From NCBI GenBank assembly GCA_028564705.1, contig JAPXFQ010000899.1:4588001-4652000 (forward strand): 64,000 bases of DNA, written 5' to 3'. Position 1 is the stretch's first letter. Every line of letters starts with the position of its first letter. Source of the DNA: Apricaphanius iberus. Its lineage: Eukaryota; Chordata; Actinopteri; Cyprinodontiformes; Aphaniidae. A program made the translations under genes and the position numbers. The notes under the pieces are model-generated. The model saw nothing but the letters and a program-made list of their open reading frames with translations. It was not told the DNA's origin and did not search any database. Shown piece by piece: positions 1 through 13,647 of this stretch.

Positions 1-383
1 AGTGAGACAGTGTGATGAAGCAACGAGTGTTGGATGCAGCGTTGGCCTAGTCACAACAAATCAGTTTGCCCTGCAGCAGCAATTTTTAACATATGCATCA
101 GCCAAGTGAAAGAGGCCATGTGTTGAAAGTTTTTTACATCAAGGCAAGCAAAAGTTACAAGATACATGATGTCAGAAATTGCTAAAGGTAATTAGCATGA
201 ATAATAGATTGCAGTCATGCAGCGTAATGGGCTAAAATGAACGTCCTTCCCCATACATTTTTCCTGTGTTTATTGTACATGAATGTAATGATTAAATGCA
301 TTATATTTAAAGCAATGTTTTAACAATGTGCAGTGGATAAACAGCAAAGTTACAGGCTTTTTGAGCAAAGGTGGGGTAATAAC

Positions 384-3300
384 CTGAGGGGCAATAGTGA
401 CCAGGTGGACACAAGGAGCCTGAGAATCCATCCTCGGGAGAAGGAGAGGATGCCCCATGTTTGCAAAAATATCCAGCATGACATGGTCCTATGGGTGGAA
501 GGACATAACAGATTTCCATCATTCTGCAATCCATTTGATACACATTTAACAAGTTAAACACATAATTTCAGTATTCATGAACAATTTTCTAATATAAACC
601 TTTTAAAATCTAAATTTCATCTCAGAAATCTGATCTAAGGTGGTATACACTTATTAGGTGCTTGTTAAAAAATAAGAATGGGCACATATACTCAAAAACA
701 AGGCTACAAACCAGTTTGGCTTGGGTTGTTGGGTTAGAGAAGAGACTCCCAGGAGTCTCCTCATTATACAGAGTCTAACTTTTAGAACTCTACAATAAAA
801 TAATCAGACTCTCTTGAATCTCTGAAGAAGGAAGTGGTAAGAAGGTAGATGTATGCAGCAAAATAAGACTAACGTTAGTGTGTTGTGTTCAAAATTGCTC
901 ACGCTACATAAAAAAAAAAGTTTTTTTTACTGAATATAGCATGGCCGTTTGTAAGTAGTTACCATAAGGTAGTGCTAGGTCTATTCAACATTAACACTTT
1001 TTCTCAAGAAATGTTTAAATAAGTAATCATACAATAACAGGAAATACTGCGTTTTATAAAGTTTTAACCACTTATCAGACATATCACTCTGACCGATGAC
1101 AGATTAAGAGAATTGCACTGATTACACAGATATGCAGCCTCAATGGGCCATGGCAGTTTTAGCACAAAATGGGAGAACAACACAGTATTAAAAGGTAATT
1201 CCAGTGTTATGCTTGATCGGTCAAGCTCTGTTTATACAGCGTTTTAGCTGCTTTAAAGTTAGACATTAGTCACTTTGAACTATTTTTGGGTTGAAAACCT
1301 AAACAGGGAAAGTACTATTCTGGTCAACCAAGAACTGGAGAGGTATACATTTGACCAATATTTGACCCCCAAACTGAGTAACGTTTAACTCAGTTTTTCA
1401 CCCATTGTGGAAAGTATGTTGGAAAACTAACAGGCTCCTGTCATATAAAGGGTTTGTATGTAATAAGTATGAACCATAGTAGCTGGTTTGTTGTAATTAC
1501 ATTAAATGTTTTGGAAGACAAGAGAGGACCTCATCACCTCACCTATTGGCTCTGACAGTCCAACAGAAGGACAGTAGTGTCCAGCAGGACAGGGGAAACA
1601 TCCTGCTGAGCTCCCTGTACGCTCTCTTGGGTTGAAGGAGCCGATGGGGCATGGGTGTTGGGTGGCTAGGGCTGTACCAGCAGGACAGTAATGTCCCTTA
1701 GGGCAGGGCCTGGGCAAGGAGGCATTAACAGGACCCATTCGCAAATCACAGTAGTACCCTTGAAAGAGGAGAGAAGCTATTAATTAACATTACTAACATG
1801 CCCAAATACAGATCAAAAGTTAATGGAGATTGTTATTTCAGCGTGTTATTTTTCTGCATTGCAGACAACATATTCAGACTTGCACAACTACAAGATATTC
1901 CAAGATCATGAAGAGTATTAAAAGTTGATTGAGGGAGAATTAAGACCTTTAAATTATATACAAAATGTAAATCAATTTAGTAAAGTCTTAGATTTGGTTA
2001 GTATTGATATGTTTTTAAAATACATTTGTCTATCAAAATTAGAAGCACATAAACTAAAATTAAATAAAACAAATTTTTTTGTTCTTTGAAATTGTTTACC
2101 CATACCAGACATGCCATTGCTGAAGTGTCAATAAGTGTAGTGAAGCGAAGAAGTACTGCCAAAAACTGTAAAGCTAAAATTAGCAGCTTCTTGGCTAAAA
2201 ACTGGATTTCAAACTGTGGTTGAAGCCTGACACTGAAAAAACACATGAGAGGCTTCACTGTGTGTTTTGTGAAATCACCGTTGTTGCCTCAGTGGGCATC
2301 AACATGAATAGAGCTAGCTTCAAAACTGCCTCCATTAGCCATTATGAATATCAGCAACGATCAATTGTTAGTTCGTTCCAAAGCTGCTACTGTGACAACA
2401 GGAGAAACTTTGGCTCCTGCAACAGCTTTAAATAAACCACTCCCCAACACCACCACCTCCACAGCCCCATCGTCTATATATATACCATGTACTATAATAA
2501 ATCTGGTTTGACATAAACATTTTTAAACTTCTGAAAGTTTGCATTCATTCATGGTTAAAGGCTATATAGCTTTAAAAAAGTCAGTCAAACGTGTACTCGC
2601 TTGTTTATGGAGATTAAAAAGAGCTTTAATCCCTCTCACCAGTCTCACAGATCAAGCAAGACCCCTGTTTTTCTCTATCCTGGTATGTTCCTGATGGACA
2701 GGGCCCTGGGGATGAACTACCTTCTAAACAGAAGTGACCAGAAGGGCATGGCAGAGCTGTTGCTACGCTCTGACCAGGAGGACACCAATATCCTACAAAG
2801 GTGAATCAAGCACAAAATAAAAGGTGCAAGTAAAAAAAAAAAAAAAAATAAAAAACTTTGACAAACTTTTTTTGATAAATTACTAACTCATAAAACAGCA
2901 TTTGAATTTACCTTGGCTGCAAGGTCCAGTAGGAGTCCTAAGTCCTGCTTCTCCACAGTAGAACCCTGCCATACACGGATTACAGCCAACCTCATTAGTC
3001 AGACCAGATCGTGAGGAGAAAGTTCCAAGTGGACACAACTCTGGCTCTCCCGATCCTTCAACTAGACAAAGAAAGAGGTAAAAAAACAAACAAAAAAAAC
3101 ATCAGTCACTCTGCTATTCATTCATCCTTTTGGCACATTATTTGCCACTTTAAGGGGTATTAAGGAGGACTGTATGAGTAGCTAAATAAACTGAATGCAG
3201 GAAGAAAACTCCACATGGCTCAGCACTCTATCCACAAGTGAACACAAACAGAAAAAAAGCCAATTGTTTTAATACAAATGTATCATTGCTGTTTTCCTTG

Positions 3301-6300
3301 TTTAACTAAGCTACATTTATTTATTGTTATAATGCGCATTGCTGTATTCCTAATCAACGTACTTTAAGTTCGCACAGTTTTTTTTTGGTTTTCTATAAAT
3401 CAAGGGGTAAAAACACTTCATTGTAGTAAAGCTGGACTTACCACAGTATGTCCCAGGAGGGCATATGTTCCCTGTTATACCATCGGTTGGTGTTGCCTCA
3501 GTGGCTCCTTGAGTGCAATAATACCCAGGAGAGCATGGTCCAACTGGCAGAGCTAAACCTTTTGGTAAAGACAAAAAATGTTTTAATTTTTACATCAAAT
3601 AACTAACATCAACAACAAAAATGCCCTCCAATAAAATAAAGATGTTCATTGTCTTTTGACTTTTAAAAATGCTAAAATTAATCAATCAGATTTTAAAACT
3701 GAAATATTTACAGAGGCTGTTTAAAATCAATTGGTAATTTAAAGATTCGATAGGAGCAACATTTTCATAAACTTGTAAAAAGAAGACCAACAAACTACTG
3801 AAGCTAACTAAATAATGTCATTACCAGATGCATGTTCCAATTCCAAAGGTAAATAAGGAATTTAGCCCTTATACTTGCTTAACAATTTCTTGAGTAGCAC
3901 TAGAAGAGGACCACTTGAGAACTACTACCTAAGTACAATCTTGTAATGCAGTTTGAGAACTCTGGGGCTAGTTAGCACTGTGTTGGAGCAGCATATTAAT
4001 GAAGAAATTCCAATTAAGACAAGTTTCTGACTGTAAAGAAAGAAGAAACCACAGCTTCTGGAGTGTCAGTGATTGAGTAAGAAGCACACAATCATAATTC
4101 TAATGCAGATGATGAAATGCTGCTGAAATTTAAGTGTTCTCTTACTACTAAAGTTGTTAAGGTTTCAACCATTCATTAATTTTTAAGTTAGTATCAGATT
4201 GGGCCTTGGTATCAGCATAACCTGAATCTTAAACAACTCTGATCGTGATATGCATGGTTTTGTTGTGTAAAAAAACTAACTAGGTGAAGAAGTAGTTTAA
4301 CACCCAATTAATATATACCAAAAAGATAACTATGTTTGACAAAGACTAATCAGTACTGCCATCTCTCTCCCGGTATATGTTCTCATTTTAGCTGGAATAA
4401 AATTAAGTGAGAAACTACCCAGCAATCTAATCAATCAAATTTCAAAACAATTTATTTGAGCCATGTTTTCTAGGCTGGAGTGTGAGAGGGATTAGCACAC
4501 TGCACAAGAATCAATTTTGTATGTTCATGCATTTTTGCACAGTACATAGCCTAATGCTACTGCCACAAATGCATTACGGAAACTGATTTATTTATGTTTG
4601 GGAGCAGAAAATTCAAGAATCCATGCAACTAAGTCATGGAATGCTTTCCTTGTATAATTAAGGCAGCTCTACATTATGTTCATATTACCATATAACATTA
4701 CTCTATGGGTAGAGGCATAAAGTAAAACTTGTGAAAAACCAGAGATGTCTTAAACTCCAAAACAAACATTAAAAAATAGTGAGCTATTGCCCTATAAGTA
4801 GAGATCTATTTGCAAAAGTCTTACAATAAAAGAAAGTGGAGTATTTAGTTAAAGAAAAGCTACAAATTTGAGAAAAAAATGTATGCACAAACTTGTGATA
4901 AAGGCTGTTCTGCTCAATGAAAACAAGGAGCTTAAAGCTGAAAGTATGAGGCAGGCAAGAGGAGATATGCAGTTAGCTAATGTCTTAAAGCTTTAAGATG
5001 TAACTCTGTTGGAACTATGTGTAAAATTGGCTTGCCCGAGGTCCAGAGCTGCCACCAATGGAAATCACATTGAAATGAAAAACAACAACAAAGGGAGTCT
5101 TGCACAGCTGAACAGCTGGAGTTCTACGTCAAGAAAGAATGCTGTAAGATTTTTCTTCCAAATTTAGAGAACAGGGTCTTGGTAAAAAGAGTAGAAAATG
5201 CAAAACTGTGTAAAGATTTTTTCTATAAACTGATTTATTTATACAGTATAATTATGACTGTATTTGTCATGAATTTTACATAGGTCATGAAGACGGCTAA
5301 AACAAGATTTTTAAAGTTATATAGGAGTGTTTCTCAACAAGCAGTACGTTCCAAAAATATTCGTGACCCTGGAGTTTTTGCAAATTATAACAATAAAATC
5401 TAATATATTTTAGCTGGATTCTTTGTGACAGGGCAACACAAAGCTATGCGAATTTGTAGAATGAAAGGGGAAAAAAGTCACTATTTACTTTTAACAGGCA
5501 CCTTTATGTTGAAACCCCTAAATAAGATCCAGTGTAACAAATTGTCTTTAGAAGTCATTTAATTAGAATAGAGTCTAGCAGTATAAATACAGCTCTTGTT
5601 TAAAGGCTTCAGAGGTGAAAAATTTCACAGAGCACTGCTCGGATCCTGCTGCAAACCTATCAAGACATCGCCTCCCAGACATACTGCCAGACCGGGCAAG
5701 GGCAAAATAAATCAAATAATCCAACAAGAGACCAAGGATAACTTTGGAGGAGCTGAGATGAGAAGCTTTAATCTAAAGTGACTTACAAATGAGGTTATCA
5801 CAGTGCAGTTTATCAAGTGAACAAAAAGTTACCTAAAAGGAAGACCACTTCTAAGGTTCTGTTAAAGGTGATTGGAGTGACAATGTAGAAATAGAGGCAT
5901 GCATAGAGGGAAATGCTGAAAGGAAAATTTGCTTTAAGGAGTAAAGGGATGTATGTATGGAAGGGATTGATGGTTTCTTAAGAACTGAAACGTTCAGTTT
6001 TTTTTAGATATAATCTGGTTACATAACAGTTGTACACCTTACAAATCTGGCTTTAACTCTCACCTTTATTTCACTAGAAAATGTCCACTGAGATTAAAAT
6101 TCCATTTCACAAAAGGGTTCTGGCCATAAATGAAATGCAGAAGTGGTTTTAGACACAATTTTAAATTAAGCTTTAACAGCATTATGGCTTGATGTACTTG
6201 TTTCCAAGTCCCCTGAAAACCTTTAAATTATTTAAAGACAATAGCTCTTGAATATTTAAGACATTTTTTAACTGAATCTTTGCTGAGGCATTAAATCACT

Positions 6301-9300
6301 GCTTGGACCCTCAGCAGAAGTTAGAGAATCACGTCCAGTGACAACCTTGCACCAGGGCTGTCAAACTCCAGTCCTTGCGGCCAGTGTCCTGATACATTTG
6401 ATTTTTGTCCCACACATCTGAATCAATTTGTGAAACTGCATCCTCATTAGGCAGTTAGGTTCTTTGGGGTCCTGATGATGACCTATTTATTAGATTCAGG
6501 CATTGTAAAATAGGGACTTAAAGTTACAGAAAACGGCCTTCGACTGGAGTTTGTCATACTGTATGTCCCGGACAGAAACTATTCCCACGTTGACCCAAGC
6601 AGTTCAGAGATGATGGGAAGATCAACGAAACTAAAAACAGGTAATACAAGAACGGAAACCTTTAAGATGCTGCAAAAGCCTTGAGAATAGGGCCAAGGTT
6701 CACTATTAAATAGGACAGAGACCTTAAACATGTAATCAGAGTACAATGACATCTTTGATTTTTTTATGAATGGCCCATTGTGTACATCATTTGTCCTTTA
6801 ACAAAAAAAAAAAAACCTCCAATAAAATACTCTGAAATCTGAGACTACTAAATGAAAAGATTTGAAAAGGATTAAGTGATATTTTTTCAAGGCATATACC
6901 GTCTACCACTACGGCACAGCCCTCGTCTGTGTAACAGCCTAGCAGAGAATCTTAAGCCTGCAAAAACTGCTAATTGTTTTAAAAAGAGGTTCACAATTTT
7001 TTATCACGTTTATTTTTTTATCCCAGAAAATCCAATCCCTATTATTAACACAAGTTTTTATTTTTTATTTGTTAAAATTGTATGTATTTTCTATTGCTCT
7101 GCGTTTCTGACTTTTTTTTTTTTACAAATTGTTTTATAAAGACTAACTCCAATGTTTCCTTCATGGGAATCCTTCATGCTGGGAGTTCTGCCAGTTTAGC
7201 CATGGAGGTCACTGCTACTGCTATCACTTTTGAATACCTGCCTGCCCTGAACATGGCGGTTCCTGTGGTGACTCTTCTGTGGCTGTGGGGTGGCTTCCAG
7301 TGTGGATGGATCTCCCAAATATTGTTTCCTCACAGTAGTATCATCCCAGATGTTTGTTTTCATGGTATGTTAGGATAGGAATGTCTTGAGCAGTGTTTTT
7401 GCAGTGAATGGATGGGGCGTGTAGGTGTCTTTTGCGTGGTTAGAGCTTAACCCCTCATCAAATGAGGCCATTTGGCTAAATTGCATGCAAAGAGACTTCT
7501 CAAAATCAGAATTATTGCTGTCATTGAACCTTATGGAGTATAAAAACATGTTAAAGCTCTTTGTAAATGTAACACCCTCTAGTTTCACCCATAGCAGTTA
7601 GAATAACTGTAGATATTATTGATAAATGTTAATCACTTCAGAACTTATAGAAATTTTTTTTTATTTATTTGTCCTCGTTTAAATTGTCTTTGTGAAGATG
7701 AAGGTACCTCTAGCAACAGTAGGTAGTTGGGGACTGAAACACACTATGTGCCATCAAAATAACTTGTTGACTACTCACATTTCAAGTTTGAGAATAATAT
7801 CTATGAATGTATTTATTTTTTACTCCAGCTTTTATGTGGGTATGTACTGGTGCTCATTTTATTCATTTGATGTGAATATTGTCGGATTGCATGATGGAGG
7901 AGCATGCACATACCTGTACTGTTGTTTAAAAGTAGTTATGTCCCGGGACTGGTCTACATGTTAGACTGGTTGTGTATGATTGATTTAGCTTTAAATGTGT
8001 TTATTTTTCAATCTGTTCATACTCATGTAAAGGATTTTGTGCTGATTTTATCATGAAAAGTGCTTTACAAATAAAACCTAATGTAATTTAATTTAATATT
8101 TTGTGAAATATGTATAAGAGATTAGTCAATGCTAAAATACAACCTAAATACCTGATTTATTACAGAAGGTTCCCGCCGGACAAGGTATAGGTTCAGAGCT
8201 ACCCAGAGGACAGTAAAAGCCCACTTGGCAGCGCCCCCCTGTGGAGGTAGCTGGGCACAGACAGTTGGCGTTTGTGTAATTATCAAGGTCAAAGGGCTGG
8301 GAGTTCCACGCTGCTGACACACAAAACCAACCTGAGAGGGAAAAAAAGCACAAAATGACAAAAAGCAGGCAGGCATCATGTGATGACTTTCTCAGCATGG
8401 GTTAAAACCAGAAATTCAACATTGCAGGGGAAAAAAAACAACATGAGGCAAGGTGAGATGGATAAGTCACTGCTGGAGAAGATGACTTAATAAACCAGAC
8501 AGGCGTACTTCAAGTAGCAACCTAAGAGATGTGGGTAAAACATGACTGAGGATAAGGCCATTCTCCTGTGCATCTTTCCACATAAATAAATGATATGCAG
8601 GAAATTATTCAAAAGCTTTTGTTGCTGCTGAAATACTCCCACTGTTGGTTGTGATATTTCATGCTTCATGGGCAACCTTTGTTTTCTTCTTCGGAGTCCT
8701 ACGGGATGCTTCGGACAGGTTTGCATACCCCTAGAGCCAAAACAGGCTGACACAGAGAACAAAGTCCTGACACTGGGAAACTAGGCTGTGTGTGTAACTG
8801 TGTGCTCGGAAGAAATGAACTAAGACACCATTACTCACCAGCTTTGCATTTTCCAGACACTTTGGTCAGCCGTTCCTTCTCACAGTAGTGTCCTGGAGGA
8901 CAAGGAAGGCAGCTGTCCAGACTCTGAGTCATTGGCTCTGGATTGTAGTACCCACGAGGACAAGGAAACTGGGTGGCATGCTTAGTTCCTATACATATGA
9001 TGCATTAAAATTTTAATTTTAAAAAACTCTTCCATTTGGAGTATTTACAATGCAACAAAGCAGAGGAACATGGTTTACTGAAATGAACGCTACAAATAAG
9101 TGGAACACAAAGCTAAAAATATCTTAGCCTTCTATTCCAGCACTTTTTCAAGATGTAGATGACTGATGGCATTTTGAATGGCAGTACCATCAGGACAGTA
9201 GAACCCAGGGGGACATGGGAACTTGGTGAAGTTGTCAGTCTTTTCTGGACAGTAATATCCTGCCGGGCATCGGGAACACGCTGGCTGACCTGTGAGATTG

Positions 9301-11180
9301 CTGTAGGTTCCAGCCGGGCAGGCCACTGGGCTTAAGCTTCCTTCAGGGCAATAATGACTTGATGGGCAAAGTCCGCCTTCAGAGCCTCAAGAGGAAAATT
9401 AAATTAGATGTGGTAGAAGAATGCTGGAATGATCAGTGCTTCTAGTTGTTAATATGATGAATCAGTTTTCACTTTCATCCAAGAAATATAATTGATAATC
9501 CTTAATACTGATAATGCAAAGGTGATAAAACCACAATTTCCCTACTGACCAGATTGGGAGACTTTAAATAAAACTTAAACAAATACCTCAGTATTCTTAC
9601 TTCCTACCTGTGCTTGCTGTGTCTCCACCTGGACAATAGGATCCGGCCTGACAAAGACCAGATGGACGAGTGAGTCCTGCGGTGCCACAGTATTGACCTG
9701 CTGGACACGGAGTGCAGCCAGATGCTTCTGTCAGATAAAGCCTGCAAGCAGAAAAAATGCCAGGAACATCAGCACAAACTATCTGAAATTACTTGGTAAA
9801 AATAACTGCTTTTACTATTTGGGCCAATGAAACCTGTCCGAGTAAGTCCCAGGTGGACAGGGCAGAGGGAGACTGGTGCCCTCGGGACAGAAGCTTCCAT
9901 GCGGACATGCTCCTCCGTTTCCAGTGCTGAAGTTCCCATCAGGGTTCTCAAAGTTAACACCTTGCAAAGATGAGCATTTCAGTAAAATCTCCTCATTGGC
10001 TCAACTTTGTCATGACATCTTTCTTACAGTAACAGGTCCTACCTGTAATAACACTACAATACTGAGCATTTGATTCCAGTTGTGTGGACATACTAGAGCC
10101 TTTGTCACACTTTGAAACCTAAATCTTTATTTTTATTCATCTTTGGACTTTATGTGAAAAAAATTTACATCTTTGTTGAGTGAAGGAAAAAGTGACAGCC
10201 TTTAATTTTGTTTACTAATATAAATCTGAAAAGGCGACATGCATTTGTATCCAGCATCCTCAATAAAGTTGATATTTGTAATGTTAAATTTATCGTCATG
10301 TAATTGAAAACTAGCTAAGAAAAGGCCCATGTATGGAGGAGCTGCAAGATTCGACGACTCAGTTGGGGGATAACAGTTTATTATATACTTGTCCAATTTG
10401 GCTTTTATGGAAGATTAGCAAACAAGAAGAAAAAAAGCTGTTGTTGAGGAAAACAAAATACAGATAAGGCCTTTCTTCCACTAGCCATGTAGGGCAGACA
10501 TCAAATATGTGAAAGAAGTTAGTCTGGATTATTTTAACATCAAACTTTTTGACAACATAACATTTTTTATTTTTGATAAAAAGGCAACCGGGCAAATCCT
10601 GATGTACAAACAATTCCTGCAGCGATGGCCGCATCGATTTATGGAGACGCTTCTTTAGCGAAGACTTGTTAGAATGATAAATGGATTGGAATACTGAAGA
10701 TATGAGACATAGGCAGAGGTTCACCTTCCAGCAGGACAACAACTCTTAATTTACAGGCAGTCAGAGCTACAGAGTAATGGCCTAGAGCAAAGCATGCCCA
10801 TATATTAGAGTTGATCAGTCAAGTTCAAACCCAAACCTAACTGAGAATCTATGGTAAGACAAAAAATGTTTTGCTCATGCGACACTCTCTGTCTATTCAG
10901 TATGACTGAGCTTCAGCTTTTTTGCAAAAAGGATGGATAAATAGCGAGAGGCTTCATTAAATGCAGGACATGTTTCAGATTTAAATTTGTGAAACATATC
11001 ATGTTTGACATGAATATTATTCTTTCCACTTAATGTAAAATCCCAATACAATGCACTAAAATTGTGGCTGAATACTTTTTTGTTGAGTATGACATATTAC
11101 TGTTGTACCTGCTATGCAGTAGTACCCAGGCTGGCAGAGTCCAGAAGGTTCAAAAAGTCCCCAGTCATCACAGTAGAACC
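384..11180 (-). CDS. Cysteine-repeat gene, exons 26-36 (C-terminal block within window)
   Basis: Exons in transcript order: 11109-11180, 9834-9960, 9608-9741, 9188-9385, 8839-8988, 8152-8331, 3442-3552, 2912-3061, 2640-2792, 1543-1758, 384-488. Apart from the junction between 9834-9960 and 9608-9741 (phase 2), all introns are phase 1, so most exons are symmetric 1-1 modules that can be duplicated or skipped without a frame break. The last exon seen encodes GPCHAGYFCKHG and CPPGHYCPSG and ends on a good donor, so coding continues below base 1. Bases 1-383 are intron, and I see nothing else in them. The intron at 489-1542 also shows nothing recognisable. The 4.6 kb intron 3553-8151 holds a Tc1-like copy and a LINE tail. 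Confidence 0.8.
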
Positions 11181-13605
11181 CTGCAGAAAACATTGTTGAA
11201 GTTGATGCAATGCATAAAGAGTGCTCATAACAAACCCTCATCACATCGTAATATATCTCTTATTTAGTTAATTAAATACTGCGAAACTTTCAATTATTGC
11301 CTTCAATTTTTATCAATTAGTTTCAATATATCTGGTAAATAAATATTTAATTCATAGATTAAAATCCATTTTAGCAGCTCATTATATTTGCAGAATACCA
11401 ATGTGCTGAGAGGGTGTGCTATAAACGATGTAACAACACTTCCACCTGCTGGACAAATGAGGCACTGCTCCACTTGACGAAGACCAAAAAGGGGGCTGTA
11501 TGTGCCTGGCGGGCAAGGCAAGATGCCTTCCACTCCCCCACCAAGACAGTAGTGACCTGCTGGACAGGGCTGGACACCCTCTCCAGACAGGCAGTACGTC
11601 CCTGATGGACATTCATCACACACTTCCGCCCCTTTTATTCATGAAAACAAAGAAATGTGTTCAATCTTACTTCTTCATGTACATCTTTGGAAGTTGTTCG
11701 TTCATAAATGAGTAGAATACCTGTACTGTTTGTGTGTGTCCCATCAGGACAAAGGATAGGAAAAGAGGATCCCTGGGGACAATAGTGTCCAGCTGGACAA
11801 ATGTCCCCTGTTAAACCATCAGAAGGCTTTGAAAACTTTGTCCCTCCTGAACAGTAATAACCTATAAATGAGATATTACAAAATTACAATAGAAATCATT
11901 ACAAAACTAATGCACATTTCATTTTTATTTCCTTTAAATTACATGTTAATATTTCGGGACTCAGGCACGTCACTGATACTAAGCAGTACCTGTGTTACAC
12001 AATCCTGAAGGCTGGTTGAGTCCAGTGTTGTTGCAGTAGAATCCAGGTGGGCAGGCCCAACAGGAGGACAGGTTCTGGCCTCCTACTGAGATACCCCAGG
12101 TCCCGACAGGACAGGAATGCTGCTGTGGGAACTTTGTCCCTGGAGGACAGAAGTAACCTGCAGGACACACGTCACCAGTAGCTACAGCTACCTGGGGGAA
12201 TTCAGAAGCAAAATATATTTGTTGACCTTTCAACCACAATGTTAATTTCTCTCGTGTCATTTGCAGAACCCAAAACTGTAGAAAACTAGATGTATTCAGG
12301 ATATTCTAAAACTTTTTTTTTTTTTTGGATGAATAGCTTGGATGTCAAAACATGATGGAGTTTGATCACGTTGGCTTCATCTTGAATGTTCTTTAAAGTA
12401 TGAGATGTGGGCAGTTGAGGCTGGTGCCTGTCATTCATTTCCTACGCACCATCAACAGCTTCTCCAAATGAGAAATTATTAATTTACCAGATAGATATTC
12501 CTCTGGACTTGTATTTATGTTAAATGACATAAAAATAAAGGCCAACACATGTCGAAATGTGAGAGACCAGTGTCCAGCTTTATTCATCTTAAAAACCAGG
12601 ATATCTCTCCCTCTTTAATTATCCTGTTTATACTCGTTCCCAACCCCCCGCTCGCTCCCCTGTTCATATGTGGCACCATGCTGAGAAATTGCCTCATGTC
12701 AGCAAAACTGAATTACAACCAAAACTAACAAGCACCTGGCAGAAAGGCTATCAAACATTTTCCCCACATGAAGGAATAAGAAGGTACCAAGATACTTGAA
12801 GCATATTTTTAGGGTAAATGTTACAATGCCTTGCAAACCTGTTCATACTCCCTTAAAAATGTTCATATTTTGTGATGCATCAACTGCAAATATCAGTGTA
12901 CAGTATCTGTCAGGATCTTTATGTAATAAACTAATACAATGTAGTACACAGGTCTGCAACCTGTGGCTCCAGGGCCGCTAGTGGCTCTTTGGACCTTCTA
13001 AATTGGCTCTTAACTTTGTCTAGAATGTTTGGAGAAGCAGCTAATGTTTTCTGCACAGGAATAACAAAAACAGATTTTACCAGTTTTCCAGTTTTTTTAT
13101 AGAATAAGTGAATTGAATTTCCACAACGAAATGACACTAAAAGGACCAGTATTTCTTTAAATAATGATATATTCTGTAACATAATATAGATTTGTATATA
13201 TTAGGGATGCAATGATATCACTTTTTTCAAATCGATAAGATAAAAAATACTTGTATTTGAGTACTTTCCGATACCGAGTACCAACACAGATACTTTTACC
13301 ATAAAAAAAAGAAAAAAAATGCAATCAATTGGAAAATAGGTATTATTTTCTTCTCTAATTGTTATAACAAGTGATGTCGAATTAGATTTTGAAAAAATGT
13401 ATAACAATGGCCAAATAAAATTTCAATTGAAAAATAAAAAATTCTATGAAAGCATTGCATTTTTAGCATTTTAAGTATTGGTTCATGGCATTTGTTAACT
13501 GTAACCAGTACCGATACAGTACATAAGAACGGTATTGGCCCTGATACCAGATATAGGTATCATATCGATGCATCCCTAGTATATATATTTAATATACACT
13601 TGTGG

Positions 13606-13647
<42 letters not shown>
